Assembly (NCBI GenBank): GCA_964535825.1
Contig: CAZHUC010000001.1
Location: 186,001-250,000 of the forward strand
Reading direction: 5' to 3'
Length of the DNA: 64,000 bases
DNA from: CAZAQK01 sp964535825
GTDB taxonomy: Bacteria > Pseudomonadota > Alphaproteobacteria > Rickettsiales > SXRF01
Part shown: piece after piece, positions 1 through 9,319 of the stretch
Layout: every line of letters begins with the position of its first letter
How positions within the stretch are numbered: position 1 is the stretch's first letter
Notes under the pieces: model-generated
What the model saw: the letters and a program-made list of their open reading frames with translations, nothing else
Database searches by the model: none
What the model was told of the DNA's origin: nothing
Program-made: the position numbers and the translations under genes

Positions 1-2
1 AC

Positions 3-1232
3 GCGGGCTTATGCGTATTTCTGCTGGCTACAATGGTGGTGTTCGTTGGGAAATTACATCACGGCCTGACCATCGTTAAGGTATTTGCGGCAACAGCCAT
101 TCTGATTCCAATGACAGGCTTTGTTACATTCTCGCTAGAGCAGATGGCCATCATTGAGAAGCACAGTGTGGATGAAGCATCGGAACAGGGGGTGTTTACC
201 ACACGTCCTAACGTGTATTATTTCATGACTGACGAATATGCGCGTAACGACCAGATCATGCATGTTACGGGATATGATAATTCAGCCTATACCAACATGC
301 TTGAAGCGAATGGCTTTTTTGTAAGTAAGCATTCCTATTCCAATTACCCTGTAACATTTCTGTCTCTTGCTGCGTCACTGAGCATGTCGTACCCATACCG
401 CGATTCTGAGAATGTTACCAACCGTGAATATGCCCACCGTATCATCGGGGGCGATAATCCGGTGGTCAAACATTTCAGGAAGAACGGCTATTTTTATTTT
501 CATGCGCCAGCGGTGCTCTGGAATGGTTCACGCTGCGCGGGATTTGAGGATGTTTGTATCCGGCCATCCTCATTCATCGGCAATGAGGTGACGACCAACC
601 TGCTTCGCATGACGCCGCTTCTGAAAGTGCTTCAGAAATATTCACTGAATATTTCATATATCGCGACCTTTGATAATATGATGGCAGGGCTTGAACATGT
701 GCGCAATCACACGCCATTCTTCCTGTTCTTTCACAATTTATCGCCACATCCGCCGCAGATATTCCGTCCTGATTGCAGCCTGAAGATAGATGCATCCATC
801 AAACTTTCAGACACAACTACTCCCGGAGCGAAAGAAGAAACTCCAGCAGGATTCCTGGATAATCTCAAATGTGTGAACAACCAGGTTGAGCGCACGATCT
901 CGAAGATCAGGCAAGTCGATCCCGAGTCTATCATTATCCTGCATGCCGATCATGGCACACCTTTTTCGATCGACTGGGAAAAAGATCCGCGCGAATGGAC
1001 AACAGAGCAGCTACAGGAACGGTTTGCTATACAAATGGCAATTCATTTGCCCGAACGATGCAAGCAAGATGTCTATGATGGTATTTCGCCGGTCAATGTG
1101 TTTGAGGCTGTATTTGCCTGCCTTGAAGGTCGTAACCCTGATTTCAAACCAGATGAGAGTTATGGGTTCTTATATGAGCGTGTAACACAGGAAGAGCAAA
1201 AGGTGTGGAAGGTCAATATCCCGCGCAACTGA
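3..1232 (+). CDS. Membrane-anchored sulfatase/phosphoethanolamine-transferase-like protein (5' end outside window)
   Basis: The frame is open to the left edge, so the start lies upstream and at least 409 residues are visible. Two hydrophobic segments at the visible N-terminus are followed by an extracytoplasmic domain of the alkaline phosphatase superfamily. An early Asp lies in YFMTDEY, a candidate nucleophile Thr in NYPVTFLS, and a late metal-binding motif HADHG. This combination is typical of LtaS/EptA/sulfatase-type enzymes that transfer or hydrolyse phosphate or sulfate groups at the outer face of the inner membrane. The substrate cannot be told from sequence. The gene converges on the ABC-F gene with a one-base gap. 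Confidence 0.7.
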   Translation, partial: AGLCVFLLATMVVFVGKLHHGLTIVKVFAATAILIPMTGFVTFSLEQMAIIEKHSVDEASEQGVFTTRPNVYYFMTDEYARNDQIMHVTGYDNSAYTNMLEANGFFVSKHSYSNYPVTFLSLAASLSMSYPYRDSENVTNREYAHRIIGGDNPVVKHFRKNGYFYFHAPAVLWNGSRCAGFEDVCIRPSSFIGNEVTTNLLRMTPLLKVLQKYSLNISYIATFDNMMAGLEHVRNHTPFFLFFHNLSPHPPQIFRPDCSLKIDASIKLSDTTTPGAKEETPAGFLDNLKCVNNQVERTISKIRQVDPESIIILHADHGTPFSIDWEKDPREWTTEQLQERFAIQMAIHLPERCKQDVYDGISPVNVFEAVFACLEGRNPDFKPDESYGFLYERVTQEEQKVWKVNIPRN

Positions 1233-1233
1233 C

Positions 1234-3081
1234 CTATAATTTGGCGATCGCTCTCTCCAGCGATTCTTCTGCTGCAGTAATATCTTTCTGAAGATTGGCG
1301 TGTGTTACATTCAGGTCTTTTAGCTGCTTTAGGTCATTGGCAGCACACGCATTGGCGATATCATTTTCCAGCTGGTCTTTACGCAGTGTGAGATCGGCGA
1401 TCTTCTTTTCTATTTTTGCAGCTTCTTTTTCGGCAGAGGTAAGTTTCTTGCTTTCTTGCACAGCAGGTTCTGCTTTTTGGGCGCGCGCATTCTTCTTTTC
1501 ATTCTCACGCTCTTTCTTGCGCTGCTGTACTACCAGTTTTTTATAAGCCTCAAGGTCATCGTCATATGGCTTGCATGTGCCATCTGCTACCAGCCATAGC
1601 CGGTCTGCTACACATTCTACAAGGTGTGGATCGTGGCTTACGATGATGACAGCACCTGAGTAACTATTAAGTGCCTGCGTGAGTGCTTCGCGCGCATCGA
1701 TGTCCAGATGGTTGGTAGGTTCATCCAGCAGCATGATATGTGGTGCGTCATGACTCATCAGGCAGAATAGTAGGCGAGCCTTCTCGCCGCCTGAGAGATC
1801 ACCAATTTTGGTGTCGGCCTTGAATTTATCGAAGCCGAATTTGCTGAGCGCAGCACGGATCTTTGCTTCAGGTGAGCCTTTCATTTCGCGCCGGAGAATT
1901 TCATACGGTGTTTGCGTTACATCCAGCTCATCTGTCTGAAACTGGGCAAAATAGCCAACACGCAGACGGCCTGATTTATGTATATCACCGGAAAGTTGGG
2001 GCAGGCGGCCTGAGATCAGTTTCATTAATGTAGATTTACCGTTACCATTTGCACCTAGCAGCGCGATGCGGTCATCGGCATCGATACGAAGGTTGAGTTT
2101 TTTGAGCACTGGTTTGGCGGTGTCGTAACCCGCATCCACGCTTTCCAGCACGATCATCGGTGATTTTTCTTCTTCTGGCTCAGGGAAGGTGAAGGATGTG
2201 ACGCGATCGGCCATCACAGCATCCACGATGTCCATTTTTTCAATCATCTTAAGGCGACTTTGGGCCTGGCGGGCTTTGCTGGCCTTGGCGCGGAAACGGT
2301 CTACGAAAGCCATCATGCGGGCTTTCTGTGCCATTTGTTTTTCATGCAGGGCCTGTTGACCCATCATCTGCTCGGCGCGTTTGCGCTCAAAATTATCGTA
2401 ATTACCGGTGTATAAATTCAACCTGCAATTTTCCAGATGTACGATATGACTCACAGTCTTGTTAAGAATATCACGATCATGGCTGATGATGACCAACGTG
2501 TGTTTGTAGTTGATGAGGAAGTTCTCGAGCCAGATGAGCGCTTCAAAATCCAGATGGTTTGTTGGCTCATCGAGCAATAACAGATTCGGTTCACGGAATA
2601 ATGCAGCAGCCAGTGCCACGCGCGCCCGCCAGCCGCCCGAAAATGAGGAGATGGGGCTATTCTGTGCCTGCTCATTAAAGCCAAGGCCGGCAAGAATAGT
2701 GGCAGCGCGTGATGGTGCATCATACGCACCAATCTCATCAAGGCGTGTATAAATATAGCCGATACGGTCAGGGTCTTCGGTGGTTTCAGCTTCTTCCAGC
2801 AGGCTTGCGCGCTCTGTGTCGGCAGCGAGTACGATGTCTATAAGTGTAGTATCGTCATCGGGTAGATCCTGACGTACCATACCCATACTTGCGCCTTTTA
2901 TTAGCGTAATGTCACCGCTATCCGCAGACAACTCACCGGAGATGAGCTTGAACAAAGTGGATTTACCCGTGCCATTCGGCCCGACCAGACCGATGCGCTG
3001 GCCGGCACCGATTGACACGGATGCTTTTTCCAGCAGCGTGCGGCCTGCAATTCGGTATGTTAAATCCTGAATGAAAAGCAT
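1234..3081 (-). CDS. ABC-F family ATP-binding protein (Uup/YheS-like)
   Basis: A 615-residue soluble protein with two ABC ATPase domains and no membrane segments, the layout of ABC-F translation factors that act on ribosomes rather than in transport. Domain 1 has Walker A GPNGTGKST near residue 35, signature FSGGW and Walker B LLLLDEPTNHLD. Domain 2 has GANGNGKST, LSGGEKARL and MLLDEPTNHLD. The charged interdomain linker and a C-terminal Lys/Glu-rich coiled coil resemble Uup and YheS. Which ABC-F subfamily it belongs to is not certain. The upstream 130 bases separate it from the divergent pseudopilin gene. Confidence 0.9.
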   Translation of the reverse strand: MLFIQDLTYRIAGRTLLEKASVSIGAGQRIGLVGPNGTGKSTLFKLISGELSADSGDITLIKGASMGMVRQDLPDDDTTLIDIVLAADTERASLLEEAETTEDPDRIGYIYTRLDEIGAYDAPSRAATILAGLGFNEQAQNSPISSFSGGWRARVALAAALFREPNLLLLDEPTNHLDFEALIWLENFLINYKHTLVIISHDRDILNKTVSHIVHLENCRLNLYTGNYDNFERKRAEQMMGQQALHEKQMAQKARMMAFVDRFRAKASKARQAQSRLKMIEKMDIVDAVMADRVTSFTFPEPEEEKSPMIVLESVDAGYDTAKPVLKKLNLRIDADDRIALLGANGNGKSTLMKLISGRLPQLSGDIHKSGRLRVGYFAQFQTDELDVTQTPYEILRREMKGSPEAKIRAALSKFGFDKFKADTKIGDLSGGEKARLLFCLMSHDAPHIMLLDEPTNHLDIDAREALTQALNSYSGAVIIVSHDPHLVECVADRLWLVADGTCKPYDDDLEAYKKLVVQQRKKERENEKKNARAQKAEPAVQESKKLTSAEKEAAKIEKKIADLTLRKDQLENDIANACAANDLKQLKDLNVTHANLQKDITAAEESLERAIAKL

Positions 3082-3214
3082 ATTTTCCTTTATAAAGAGC
3101 GGGCAAGCTAAAGGTTTGACGATGTTTCGTCAATTCTGTTTCTTCAGTGATTTAATCAATCCTTAATGATAATGGATTATTGTATATAGTCTCATAAGTT
3201 AGCAGGGTCGCTAT

Positions 3215-5113
3215 ATGACGAGAGATAATCATAACTCTGGCTTTACCATGCTGGAGCTTTCGATAGTCATTGTGATTATCGCGCTGGTTACCGGCATGGG
3301 CACGATGGCGACCTTAAGCATGGTGGAATCATCCAAGCAAGCGGCTACTCAAAGCAAGCTGGACGAAATTGAACGTGCCCTGATGGCATTTCGTAATAAA
3401 AATAATCGCCTGCCATGCCCTGCCAGTTTTACCCTTGCTGCGTCTGATTCGAACTTTGCCCTGGAAGGCCAGCCGTTGGGTGTGTGTTCCACAGGTACGC
3501 CGGCTGCAACTATGCCTCTTGATTCCTTCGGGATAGAGGGTGCTGTGCCGGTGCGTACCCTCGGGCTTCCTGACCATTTCATGTATGATGGTTGGGGTAG
3601 GAAATTTCGGTATATGGTGGATGCAAATGCTACATTTGCCGAAGCGTTCAATTTCATAAGGCCCGAGGAGTTCTGCACAATTACTATTTTCGATGGAACA
3701 GGTGCGGCCATAACGGGAAATGCTGATTATGATAACGGTGCTATTTATGCGCTGCTCAGTCATGGACCTAACGGCCATGGTGGCTACACAGAAACCGGTA
3801 CGATAATTAATTCGGGGTCTGCGGATGCAAATGAACAGATAAATTGCCGTTGTGATGTAACAGGTGCGAATGTGGATGCACTCGAGCACACTCAGTACGT
3901 TTATAAAGAAGCGGATGCCACTTTTGATGATGTTGTGCGCTATAAAGAACGCTGGCAGATGCAGAACGAGGCAGATGCCAAAAGTTTCACCGGCTATAAA
4001 GGCCCTGAGTTGGCCATTGGGCTTGATCAGACTGATAGCAATAATACCAAATTCTTTGAACGGCAGTGTGGCCAATTTAAGACTTTTACGGGGACTTCGC
4101 CGGCAAATTACGCTTCTACAGAAGCGACAATGGGATTGTCGTTCGTTAAAGATAACGCAGCACTTGTGTATTACAATAACGGCACTTGCTATACTTATAC
4201 CATTGGGCAAACTGGAAACCTTACTGACATTTCCGCTTCGGATGATCTTTCTTGTGCCTATGGCACAACTCCTGCCTTTGATATGTCATATAGCGGATTC
4301 CTGGCGATTGCACAGTCAAGCGGTGCGCCATATGTAAAGTTCTGGCAGTATGGTAATGGGAAGTTCGTGGCACAGGCAGATACATCACCTGCGGCTGTCC
4401 TGCTTTCGGCACTCTCCGGATACCCTACCAAGATCGCGATCTCGAAGAATGCAAAATATATCGCATTCACCAGAAACGTTGCAGTGGCATATACCTATGT
4501 ATATTACAGGAATGAATTTGGCACATACACGCGTATGTCAAACCCTGCGTTATTGCCTTCCAATACTGCGATTGCAGCTATGGAATTTTCGCCGGATGAA
4601 AAATTTCTGGCGACAGCTGTTGCCTCAAGCACCACAGTGCGCATATGGACCATCAATGATGCCTCTTCCGGCGTAGCTACACCTGCTCTTTCGAGCGCAC
4701 CTACGCGTACATTGACCGATGGGACGAGCAGTAAGACGATCCTTAAATTTTCCCCGGATGGTAAATATTTTCTTTCGTTAGGTGGCGGGCCAGTTGCCAC
4801 AGTTGCTTACAGCACAGATATGAGTATCTATAATGTGAATGGCAATGTATTCACGGTGCAAGCTTCTCCATCACCTGGTTCTTATACCTACGGCGGCGGT
4901 AGTTTTGTGGATGCTGCTTTTTCAAATGATTCACATTTTCTGGTCATGATGTATCCCAGCGGTGCAGATAACAGGCGTGGCTTGATCTTCAGGCGTACCA
5001 GTGTGAATACCTTTCAGGAACAAAGAGCAACCTACACATCCACGCCACAGCTAACATTCGATTTTACACTGAATGCCGGCGAGCATCCTTATCGCATAAA
5101 ATTTGCGCATTAA
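3215..5113 (+). CDS. Prepilin-type N-terminus fused to a WD40-like C-terminal domain
   Basis: 632 residues. The N-terminus carries a class III prepilin signal: a short basic leader, then GFTMLELSIV with Gly before Phe as cleavage site and Glu at position +5, followed by one hydrophobic helix. A pseudopilin-like segment follows to about residue 240. The remaining 390 residues contain repeats of the type 'FSPDEKFLA', 'FSPDGKYFL' and 'FSNDSHFLV', each followed by strands with a W or Y, as in WD40-like beta-propeller blades. The start at 3215 has AGG seven bases upstream. This is several times longer than an ordinary pseudopilin and could be a tip or surface-exposed minor pilin. Its partner secretion genes are not nearby. 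Confidence 0.75.
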   Translation: MTRDNHNSGFTMLELSIVIVIIALVTGMGTMATLSMVESSKQAATQSKLDEIERALMAFRNKNNRLPCPASFTLAASDSNFALEGQPLGVCSTGTPAATMPLDSFGIEGAVPVRTLGLPDHFMYDGWGRKFRYMVDANATFAEAFNFIRPEEFCTITIFDGTGAAITGNADYDNGAIYALLSHGPNGHGGYTETGTIINSGSADANEQINCRCDVTGANVDALEHTQYVYKEADATFDDVVRYKERWQMQNEADAKSFTGYKGPELAIGLDQTDSNNTKFFERQCGQFKTFTGTSPANYASTEATMGLSFVKDNAALVYYNNGTCYTYTIGQTGNLTDISASDDLSCAYGTTPAFDMSYSGFLAIAQSSGAPYVKFWQYGNGKFVAQADTSPAAVLLSALSGYPTKIAISKNAKYIAFTRNVAVAYTYVYYRNEFGTYTRMSNPALLPSNTAIAAMEFSPDEKFLATAVASSTTVRIWTINDASSGVATPALSSAPTRTLTDGTSSKTILKFSPDGKYFLSLGGGPVATVAYSTDMSIYNVNGNVFTVQASPSPGSYTYGGGSFVDAAFSNDSHFLVMMYPSGADNRRGLIFRRTSVNTFQEQRATYTSTPQLTFDFTLNAGEHPYRIKFAH

Positions 5114-5114
5114 G

Positions 5115-6065
5115 TTAGGCGATGCGACGCTCTCCCGTTACTTCCGGGGGTAATTTGAAGCGGGTATTTTCCTTCATGGTTTGCAGAGCTTCTGTAGTGA
5201 TCGGCCGAAGCAGGCCAATGGCCTGCACGATGCCCTGAACTAAGTGTTCTGGCGCAGATGCCCCGGCGGTGATACCTACGGATGCAATATCATTGAACCA
5301 CTCGGGTTTAAGGGCTTTCTCATCATCGATCAAATGTGCCTTTACGCCAATCTCTTCTGAAAGGTCGCGCAGGCGATTTGAATTTGAGCTATTCGCAGAA
5401 CCTACCACCAGCACCATATCCACCAGTTTTGCCAGGTCACGCACGGCATTCTGGCGATTTTGTGTGGCATAACAAATATCCCGCAGTTCTGGCCCTGCAA
5501 TATTAGGGAAACGCAATTTGAGTGCTGCAATAATATCCTTGGTATCATCCACGCTCAGGGTGGTCTGCGTGACATAAGCCAGTTTATCAGTATTTTTTAC
5601 CGTGAGTTTCGCAACATCACTGGCGGTCTGCACCAGATGCACACCATTCTTCACGCGTCCGCTTGTGCCTTCCACTTCCGGGTGGCCTTCATGCCCGATG
5701 AGGATGATCTCGCGGCCTTCGGCTTCGTAACGCTGGGCTTCTTTATGTACTTTGGTTACCAGAGGGCAGGTGGCATCAATGACCGGTAGTTCGCGAAGGC
5801 GTGCGGAGTTCTCTACTTTCTCGGATATGCCATGTGCAGAGAATACGGTGATTGCACCATCCGGTACTTCATCAACTTCATTTACAAAGACCACACCTTT
5901 GGCGCGCAGGTCATTTACCACCCACTTATTGTGCACGATCTCATGACGCACATACACTGGCGGGCCGTATAGCTGCAATGCGCGCTCTACAATTTCAATG
6001 GCACGATCCACACCGGCGCAAAAGCCGCGCGGTTCAGCCAGAATTATTTTCAGCGTATTACCCAC
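5115..6065 (-). CDS. ispH: 4-hydroxy-3-methylbut-2-enyl diphosphate reductase
   Basis: IspH/LytB, the last step of the MEP isoprenoid pathway, makes IPP and DMAPP from HMBPP with a [4Fe-4S] cluster. 316 residues, normal length. The three cluster cysteines are visible at about C16 (EPRGFCAGV), C100 (DATCPLV) and C198 (DICYATQNR). The substrate-contact histidines lie in VRHEIVH and GHEGHPE. The start codon is GTG: the upstream zapE stop and this start share one base (TAGTG), so the two genes are translationally linked. Confidence 0.97.
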   Translation of the reverse strand: MGNTLKIILAEPRGFCAGVDRAIEIVERALQLYGPPVYVRHEIVHNKWVVNDLRAKGVVFVNEVDEVPDGAITVFSAHGISEKVENSARLRELPVIDATCPLVTKVHKEAQRYEAEGREIILIGHEGHPEVEGTSGRVKNGVHLVQTASDVAKLTVKNTDKLAYVTQTTLSVDDTKDIIAALKLRFPNIAGPELRDICYATQNRQNAVRDLAKLVDMVLVVGSANSSNSNRLRDLSEEIGVKAHLIDDEKALKPEWFNDIASVGITAGASAPEHLVQGIVQAIGLLRPITTEALQTMKENTRFKLPPEVTGERRIA

Positions 6066-7198
6066 TAGTTACCCCAGTTCTTCGATTGCATCTCAGCAAG
6101 GCGCGATACAGTTCGCTTGAATTCGAACGCACCATCTCCTTCGGCATATAGCTCGGAAGGCGCAGTAGCCGCCGTGCACAGCAAATCTACCTTGTGTTCA
6201 TAGAGTGCGTCAATGAGTGTTACGAAGCGTTTTGCCTCATTACGCTTTTCGGGAGTAAGCCTTGGAATATCAGTAAGAATAATAGTGTCGCACCGCTTGG
6301 CGATAACCAGATAATCAGCTGGTCCAAGCGCAGTTTCACACAATTCCTTGAAGGTAAACCGACCTACTGAATCATCGTAGCAGGCGAAGGCTATTTTTCT
6401 GCCTTGTATGGAAAGCGCCTCTTTTTTAGGACGTGCAGATGCACACAGGTGGTTGATGGAATCTTCAATGAATTGATTGGCAGCAGTTCCTAATGGATAA
6501 AAGTAGCGCTTCTCTATGCCCTGGACCTGCATGTGCCGATAATCATGTGGGCTGGAAAGCGATACCACTTGCATACGCTCTTCTAACAATGCGATGAACC
6601 GGTTGAAACGTTCCTTCTGTATGCCTCCTGTGTACAGTGAGGCAGGAGGATGGTTCGAGGTGCTGACGAGCACCACACCTTGCTCGAACAGTGTATTGAA
6701 TAGCCTGAATAGTAAAGTGGCATCAGCTACATCGGTGGCCTGTAATTCATCGAAACAAAGCAGTTTTGTTTCAGCAGCGATCTGGCGACCAAGGACAATG
6801 ACAGGGTCTGCGCCGTCGCTGCGTTCTTTATCCTGACGAAGCTGGTGGATGCGAGCGTGAACCTCCTGCATAAAGGCATGGAAATGCACGCGACGTTTTT
6901 TTGGCAGGGAGGTGTTCTCAAAGAACAGATCCATCAGCATGGATTTTCCGCGCCCGACATTCCCCCAGATATATAATCCGGTCTGCGCGTGGCTTTTATT
7001 GCGGGAGAACCACTTCTCTATGAGGGATGGTTCAGCTGCGTCTGTTTTTCCAAGTTGCTGGCGCAGGGCCTCCAGTGCGGTAAGCACAGCGCGCTGGGCG
7101 GGGTCATCATGCAGGCCGCGCTGGGCAATACGCGCTTCGTACGCTAAAAGCAGGCCTTCAGGGTGGTTTTGGGGCGTATCTGCCGCTTCTGATGCCAT
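6065..7198 (-). CDS. zapE: Cell division protein ZapE (AFG1-like ATPase)
   Basis: A 377-residue AAA-type ATPase of the AFG1/ZapE family, known in E. coli to act on FtsZ rings during constriction. Walker A is GNVGRGKSM near residue 80 and Walker B is LLCFDELQATD. The family motifs FHAFMQEVH and STSNHPP are present. It forms a two-gene unit with ispH (one-base overlap) and is divergent from panC across 56 bases, which must contain both promoters. Confidence 0.93.
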   Translation of the reverse strand: MASEAADTPQNHPEGLLLAYEARIAQRGLHDDPAQRAVLTALEALRQQLGKTDAAEPSLIEKWFSRNKSHAQTGLYIWGNVGRGKSMLMDLFFENTSLPKKRRVHFHAFMQEVHARIHQLRQDKERSDGADPVIVLGRQIAAETKLLCFDELQATDVADATLLFRLFNTLFEQGVVLVSTSNHPPASLYTGGIQKERFNRFIALLEERMQVVSLSSPHDYRHMQVQGIEKRYFYPLGTAANQFIEDSINHLCASARPKKEALSIQGRKIAFACYDDSVGRFTFKELCETALGPADYLVIAKRCDTIILTDIPRLTPEKRNEAKRFVTLIDALYEHKVDLLCTAATAPSELYAEGDGAFEFKRTVSRLAEMQSKNWGN

Positions 7199-7254
7199 GT
7201 TTTGCTTTGCTTTTTCCTGTGTGTTGCTTTAATTCGTAAAACCAGAGGAATAAC

Positions 7255-8097
7255 ATGCAATTACCCATTGCTCAAGACGTCACTACACTGCAAAAAATGC
7301 TGATCGCGGCTTCCGCTCAGGGCAAGCGTATCGCATTAGTGCCGACCATGGGGGCACTGCATGCCGGTCATGCCTCGCTGATCGAGGCGGCGCGCCAGTA
7401 TGGCGATATGGTAGTGGTGAGTATCTTCGTCAATCCCACACAATTCGGCAAGAATGAAGATTTTAGCAAATATCCCCGCATGCTGGATGCGGATGTGCAG
7501 AAAGTGGCCGCTGCCGGCGGGGCGATCATCTATGCACCCACGGAGCAGGATATGTATCCGCAAGGCTTTAGTACCCGTATCAATGTGGGGCATTTGGGGC
7601 AGATACTGGACGGTGCACATCGCCCGGGGCATTTTGAGGGAGTGGCAACAGTGGTGGCCAAGCTCTTGCTAAGGATATTGCCAGCGGCGGCGCTGTTCGG
7701 TGAAAAGGATTATCAGCAGCTTTGTGTGATCCGCAAAGTGGTGATGGATATGGACATACCTATTAATATCGTTGGGATGCCTACGATCCGTGAGGCAGAT
7801 GGGTTGGCCATGTCTTCGCGCAATATGTATTTAAGCAAAGAAGAGCGTGCCATAGCTCCGAGGATATATGAAACACTCCTGAAAATAGCGGATGGTATAT
7901 CGCAGGGTAAAGACGTAAAACCAGCACTGGCAGAGGGTATCAATGCCCTTCAGGCCGCGGGCTTCAAGGTAGATTACCTTGAGTTGCGCAGGGCGCATAC
8001 GCTTGAGCCCATGGAGACACTGAGCGGTGAGGGCAGGTTGCTGGTTGCCACATGGTTAGGAAATACAAGACTTATAGATAATATTGGAATTGGATAA
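7255..8097 (+). CDS. panC: Pantothenate synthetase
   Basis: PanC joins pantoate and beta-alanine with ATP to make pantothenate, the coenzyme A precursor. 280 residues, the expected size. The nucleotidyltransferase motif is PTMGALHAGHASLI, followed by FVNPTQFG, GEKDYQQL and the late SSRNMYLS loop. The start has AGGAA upstream with suitable spacing. No panB is adjacent. A long inverted repeat lies between this gene and pyrE. Confidence 0.97.
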   Translation: MQLPIAQDVTTLQKMLIAASAQGKRIALVPTMGALHAGHASLIEAARQYGDMVVVSIFVNPTQFGKNEDFSKYPRMLDADVQKVAAAGGAIIYAPTEQDMYPQGFSTRINVGHLGQILDGAHRPGHFEGVATVVAKLLLRILPAAALFGEKDYQQLCVIRKVVMDMDIPINIVGMPTIREADGLAMSSRNMYLSKEERAIAPRIYETLLKIADGISQGKDVKPALAEGINALQAAGFKVDYLELRRAHTLEPMETLSGEGRLLVATWLGNTRLIDNIGIG

Positions 8098-8108
8098 AAA
8101 ATAAAATT

Positions 8109-8186
8109 GTCATTCCTGCGAAGGCAGGAATCTCATTTTGATCCTCGTGAAGGGTTAGCTGAGATTCCTGCCTGCGCGGGGATGAC
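8109..8186. repeat. Long inverted repeat of the 'FLRRQES/IPACAGMT' intergenic family
   Basis: Two arms of about 26 bases, starting GTCATTCCTGCG and ending GCGGGGATGAC, flank a 25-base centre. Each arm is itself palindromic. Translated, it gives the FLRRQES...IPACAGMT peptide commonly seen as false N-terminal extensions in proteobacterial annotations. It fills the panC-pyrE gap and would falsely extend pyrE upstream. Shorter relatives lie at 49811 and 60079. Confidence 0.75.
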
Positions 8187-8220
8187 AAAACTAAAGCACG
8201 GGGGTGACAAAAGAGGTTTT

Positions 8221-8814
8221 ATGAACGACCAAGACATATTAAAAGAATTCAAAGCGGCAGAGGCCATACTTTCCGGCCATTTTATTTTATCCTCTGGCCT
8301 GCACAGCCCAACCTATCTGCAATGTGCCCGCGTGATGATGGATGCAGCGCGTGGCGAACGCCTGTGCAAAGCGCTGGCCGATAAGATCCGTGCCGGTGGC
8401 CATACATTCGATGCCATCGTTGCGCCTGCCATGGGCGGCGTGGTGGTTGGTTATGAAATGGGCAGGCAGCTCAAGATACCCACCATGTTCTGTGAGCGTG
8501 TGGATGGTGGTTTCCAGATACGCCGCGGCTTCTCGTTGAATCAGGGTGCAAAAGTACTGGTGGTAGAAGATGTGGTGACCACAGGTAAATCATCTATGGA
8601 AGCGGTGGCGTGCATTAAGGAAGCAGGTGGTGTGCCGCTTGCCGTATGCAGCCTGATCGACCGCCGCGGCAGTAATGATGCCAGCCTGACCTTGCCTCTC
8701 ATCTCACTTTTGAAACTCGATGTGCCGACCTACAAGCCAGATGCGCTGCCAGAAGAGTTGAAGAATGTGCCCGCCATAAAACCCGGCAGCCGGTGGCTTA
8801 AGGCGAGTGCCTGA
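8221..8814 (+). CDS. pyrE: Orotate phosphoribosyltransferase
   Basis: Converts orotate and PRPP to OMP in de novo pyrimidine synthesis. 197 residues from the chosen ATG. The PRPP-binding motif is VLVVEDVVTTGKSS near residue 115, and the orotate-side FILSSGLHSPTYL and the MGGVVVGYE loop are present. The reading frame continues 38 codons upstream, but that part is the repeat element. An AGAGG four bases before 8221 and the usual family N-terminus support the shorter form. A hairpin follows the gene at 8823-8859. Confidence 0.95.
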   Translation: MNDQDILKEFKAAEAILSGHFILSSGLHSPTYLQCARVMMDAARGERLCKALADKIRAGGHTFDAIVAPAMGGVVVGYEMGRQLKIPTMFCERVDGGFQIRRGFSLNQGAKVLVVEDVVTTGKSSMEAVACIKEAGGVPLAVCSLIDRRGSNDASLTLPLISLLKLDVPTYKPDALPEELKNVPAIKPGSRWLKASA

Positions 8815-8822
8815 TTTCTTTA

Positions 8823-8859
8823 CGCCCCCGTGAAAACCTGATGCTTTTCACATGGGGCG
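8823..8859 (+). terminator. Hairpin downstream of pyrE
   Basis: CGCCCC-c-GTGAAAA pairs with TTTTCAC-at-GGGGCG around an 8-base loop, nine bases after the pyrE stop. There is no clear T-run, so it may be an mRNA-stabilising stem rather than an intrinsic terminator. Confidence 0.45.
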
Positions 8860-8907
8860 CAGCTTCGCTGGCTAAAGGCTTGCGCAGTCTACTGACCGCG
8901 CTGCTTG

Positions 8908-9318
8908 TTACTCGCCACGATAAATGGCGATGTTATTTTCTGTCTCATGCAGGCGGATCTCGTAGAGTAATCCATCCAGATGCGGCGCAAGCCAGTTCCA
9001 GATGACGACCACAAGATTTTCCGTGGTGGGGTTCAGGGTTTTGAATTCTGCTACATCCAGATTCAGATGACGGTGATCCACCTTATCCAGCACATGCTGA
9101 TGAATAAGTGCCTTGAGGTCGTTTAAGTTCATTACCAGCCCGGTTTTTTGGGCTATTTCGCCTTTTACCAGCACTTCCAACGTGTAGTTGTGCCCGTGAC
9201 CATTTGCGTGATTGCATTTGCCAAACAGTGCACGATTTTCCTCATCGCTCAACTGCGCGCTATGCAGGCGATGTGAGGCAGAGAAAGTTTCGCGGCGAGA
9301 AAGGATGGCAGTGGGCAT
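8908..9318 (-). CDS. 6-pyruvoyl-tetrahydropterin synthase / 6-carboxytetrahydropterin synthase (QueD) family
   Basis: 136 residues from the ATG chosen one base after the upstream SDR stop. The zinc histidines are H16, H41 and H43. Cys35 in CNHANGHGH is the catalytic cysteine, and D81-H82 and E125 complete the family active site. QueD of the queuosine pathway usually has C-x3-HGH; this protein has C-x5-HGH, as in animal and BH4-making PTPS enzymes. With an SDR gene directly upstream, a tetrahydrobiopterin-type pterin pathway is plausible. Assignment to the family is firm; the choice of product is inference. Confidence 0.85.
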   Translation of the reverse strand: MPTAILSRRETFSASHRLHSAQLSDEENRALFGKCNHANGHGHNYTLEVLVKGEIAQKTGLVMNLNDLKALIHQHVLDKVDHRHLNLDVAEFKTLNPTTENLVVVIWNWLAPHLDGLLYEIRLHETENNIAIYRGE

Positions 9319-9319
9319 G

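Noticed and set aside
3329..4210. 293-residue reverse-strand frame inside the pseudopilin-WD40 gene
   Set aside because: It is fully antisense to a well-supported gene and has a Cys/Ile/His-rich composition unlike a real protein.
8107..8220. N-terminal extension of PyrE by 38 codons
   Set aside because: The extension is the translated inverted repeat (FLRRQES...IPACAGMT) and not part of any known PyrE; a good ribosome-binding site precedes ATG 8221.
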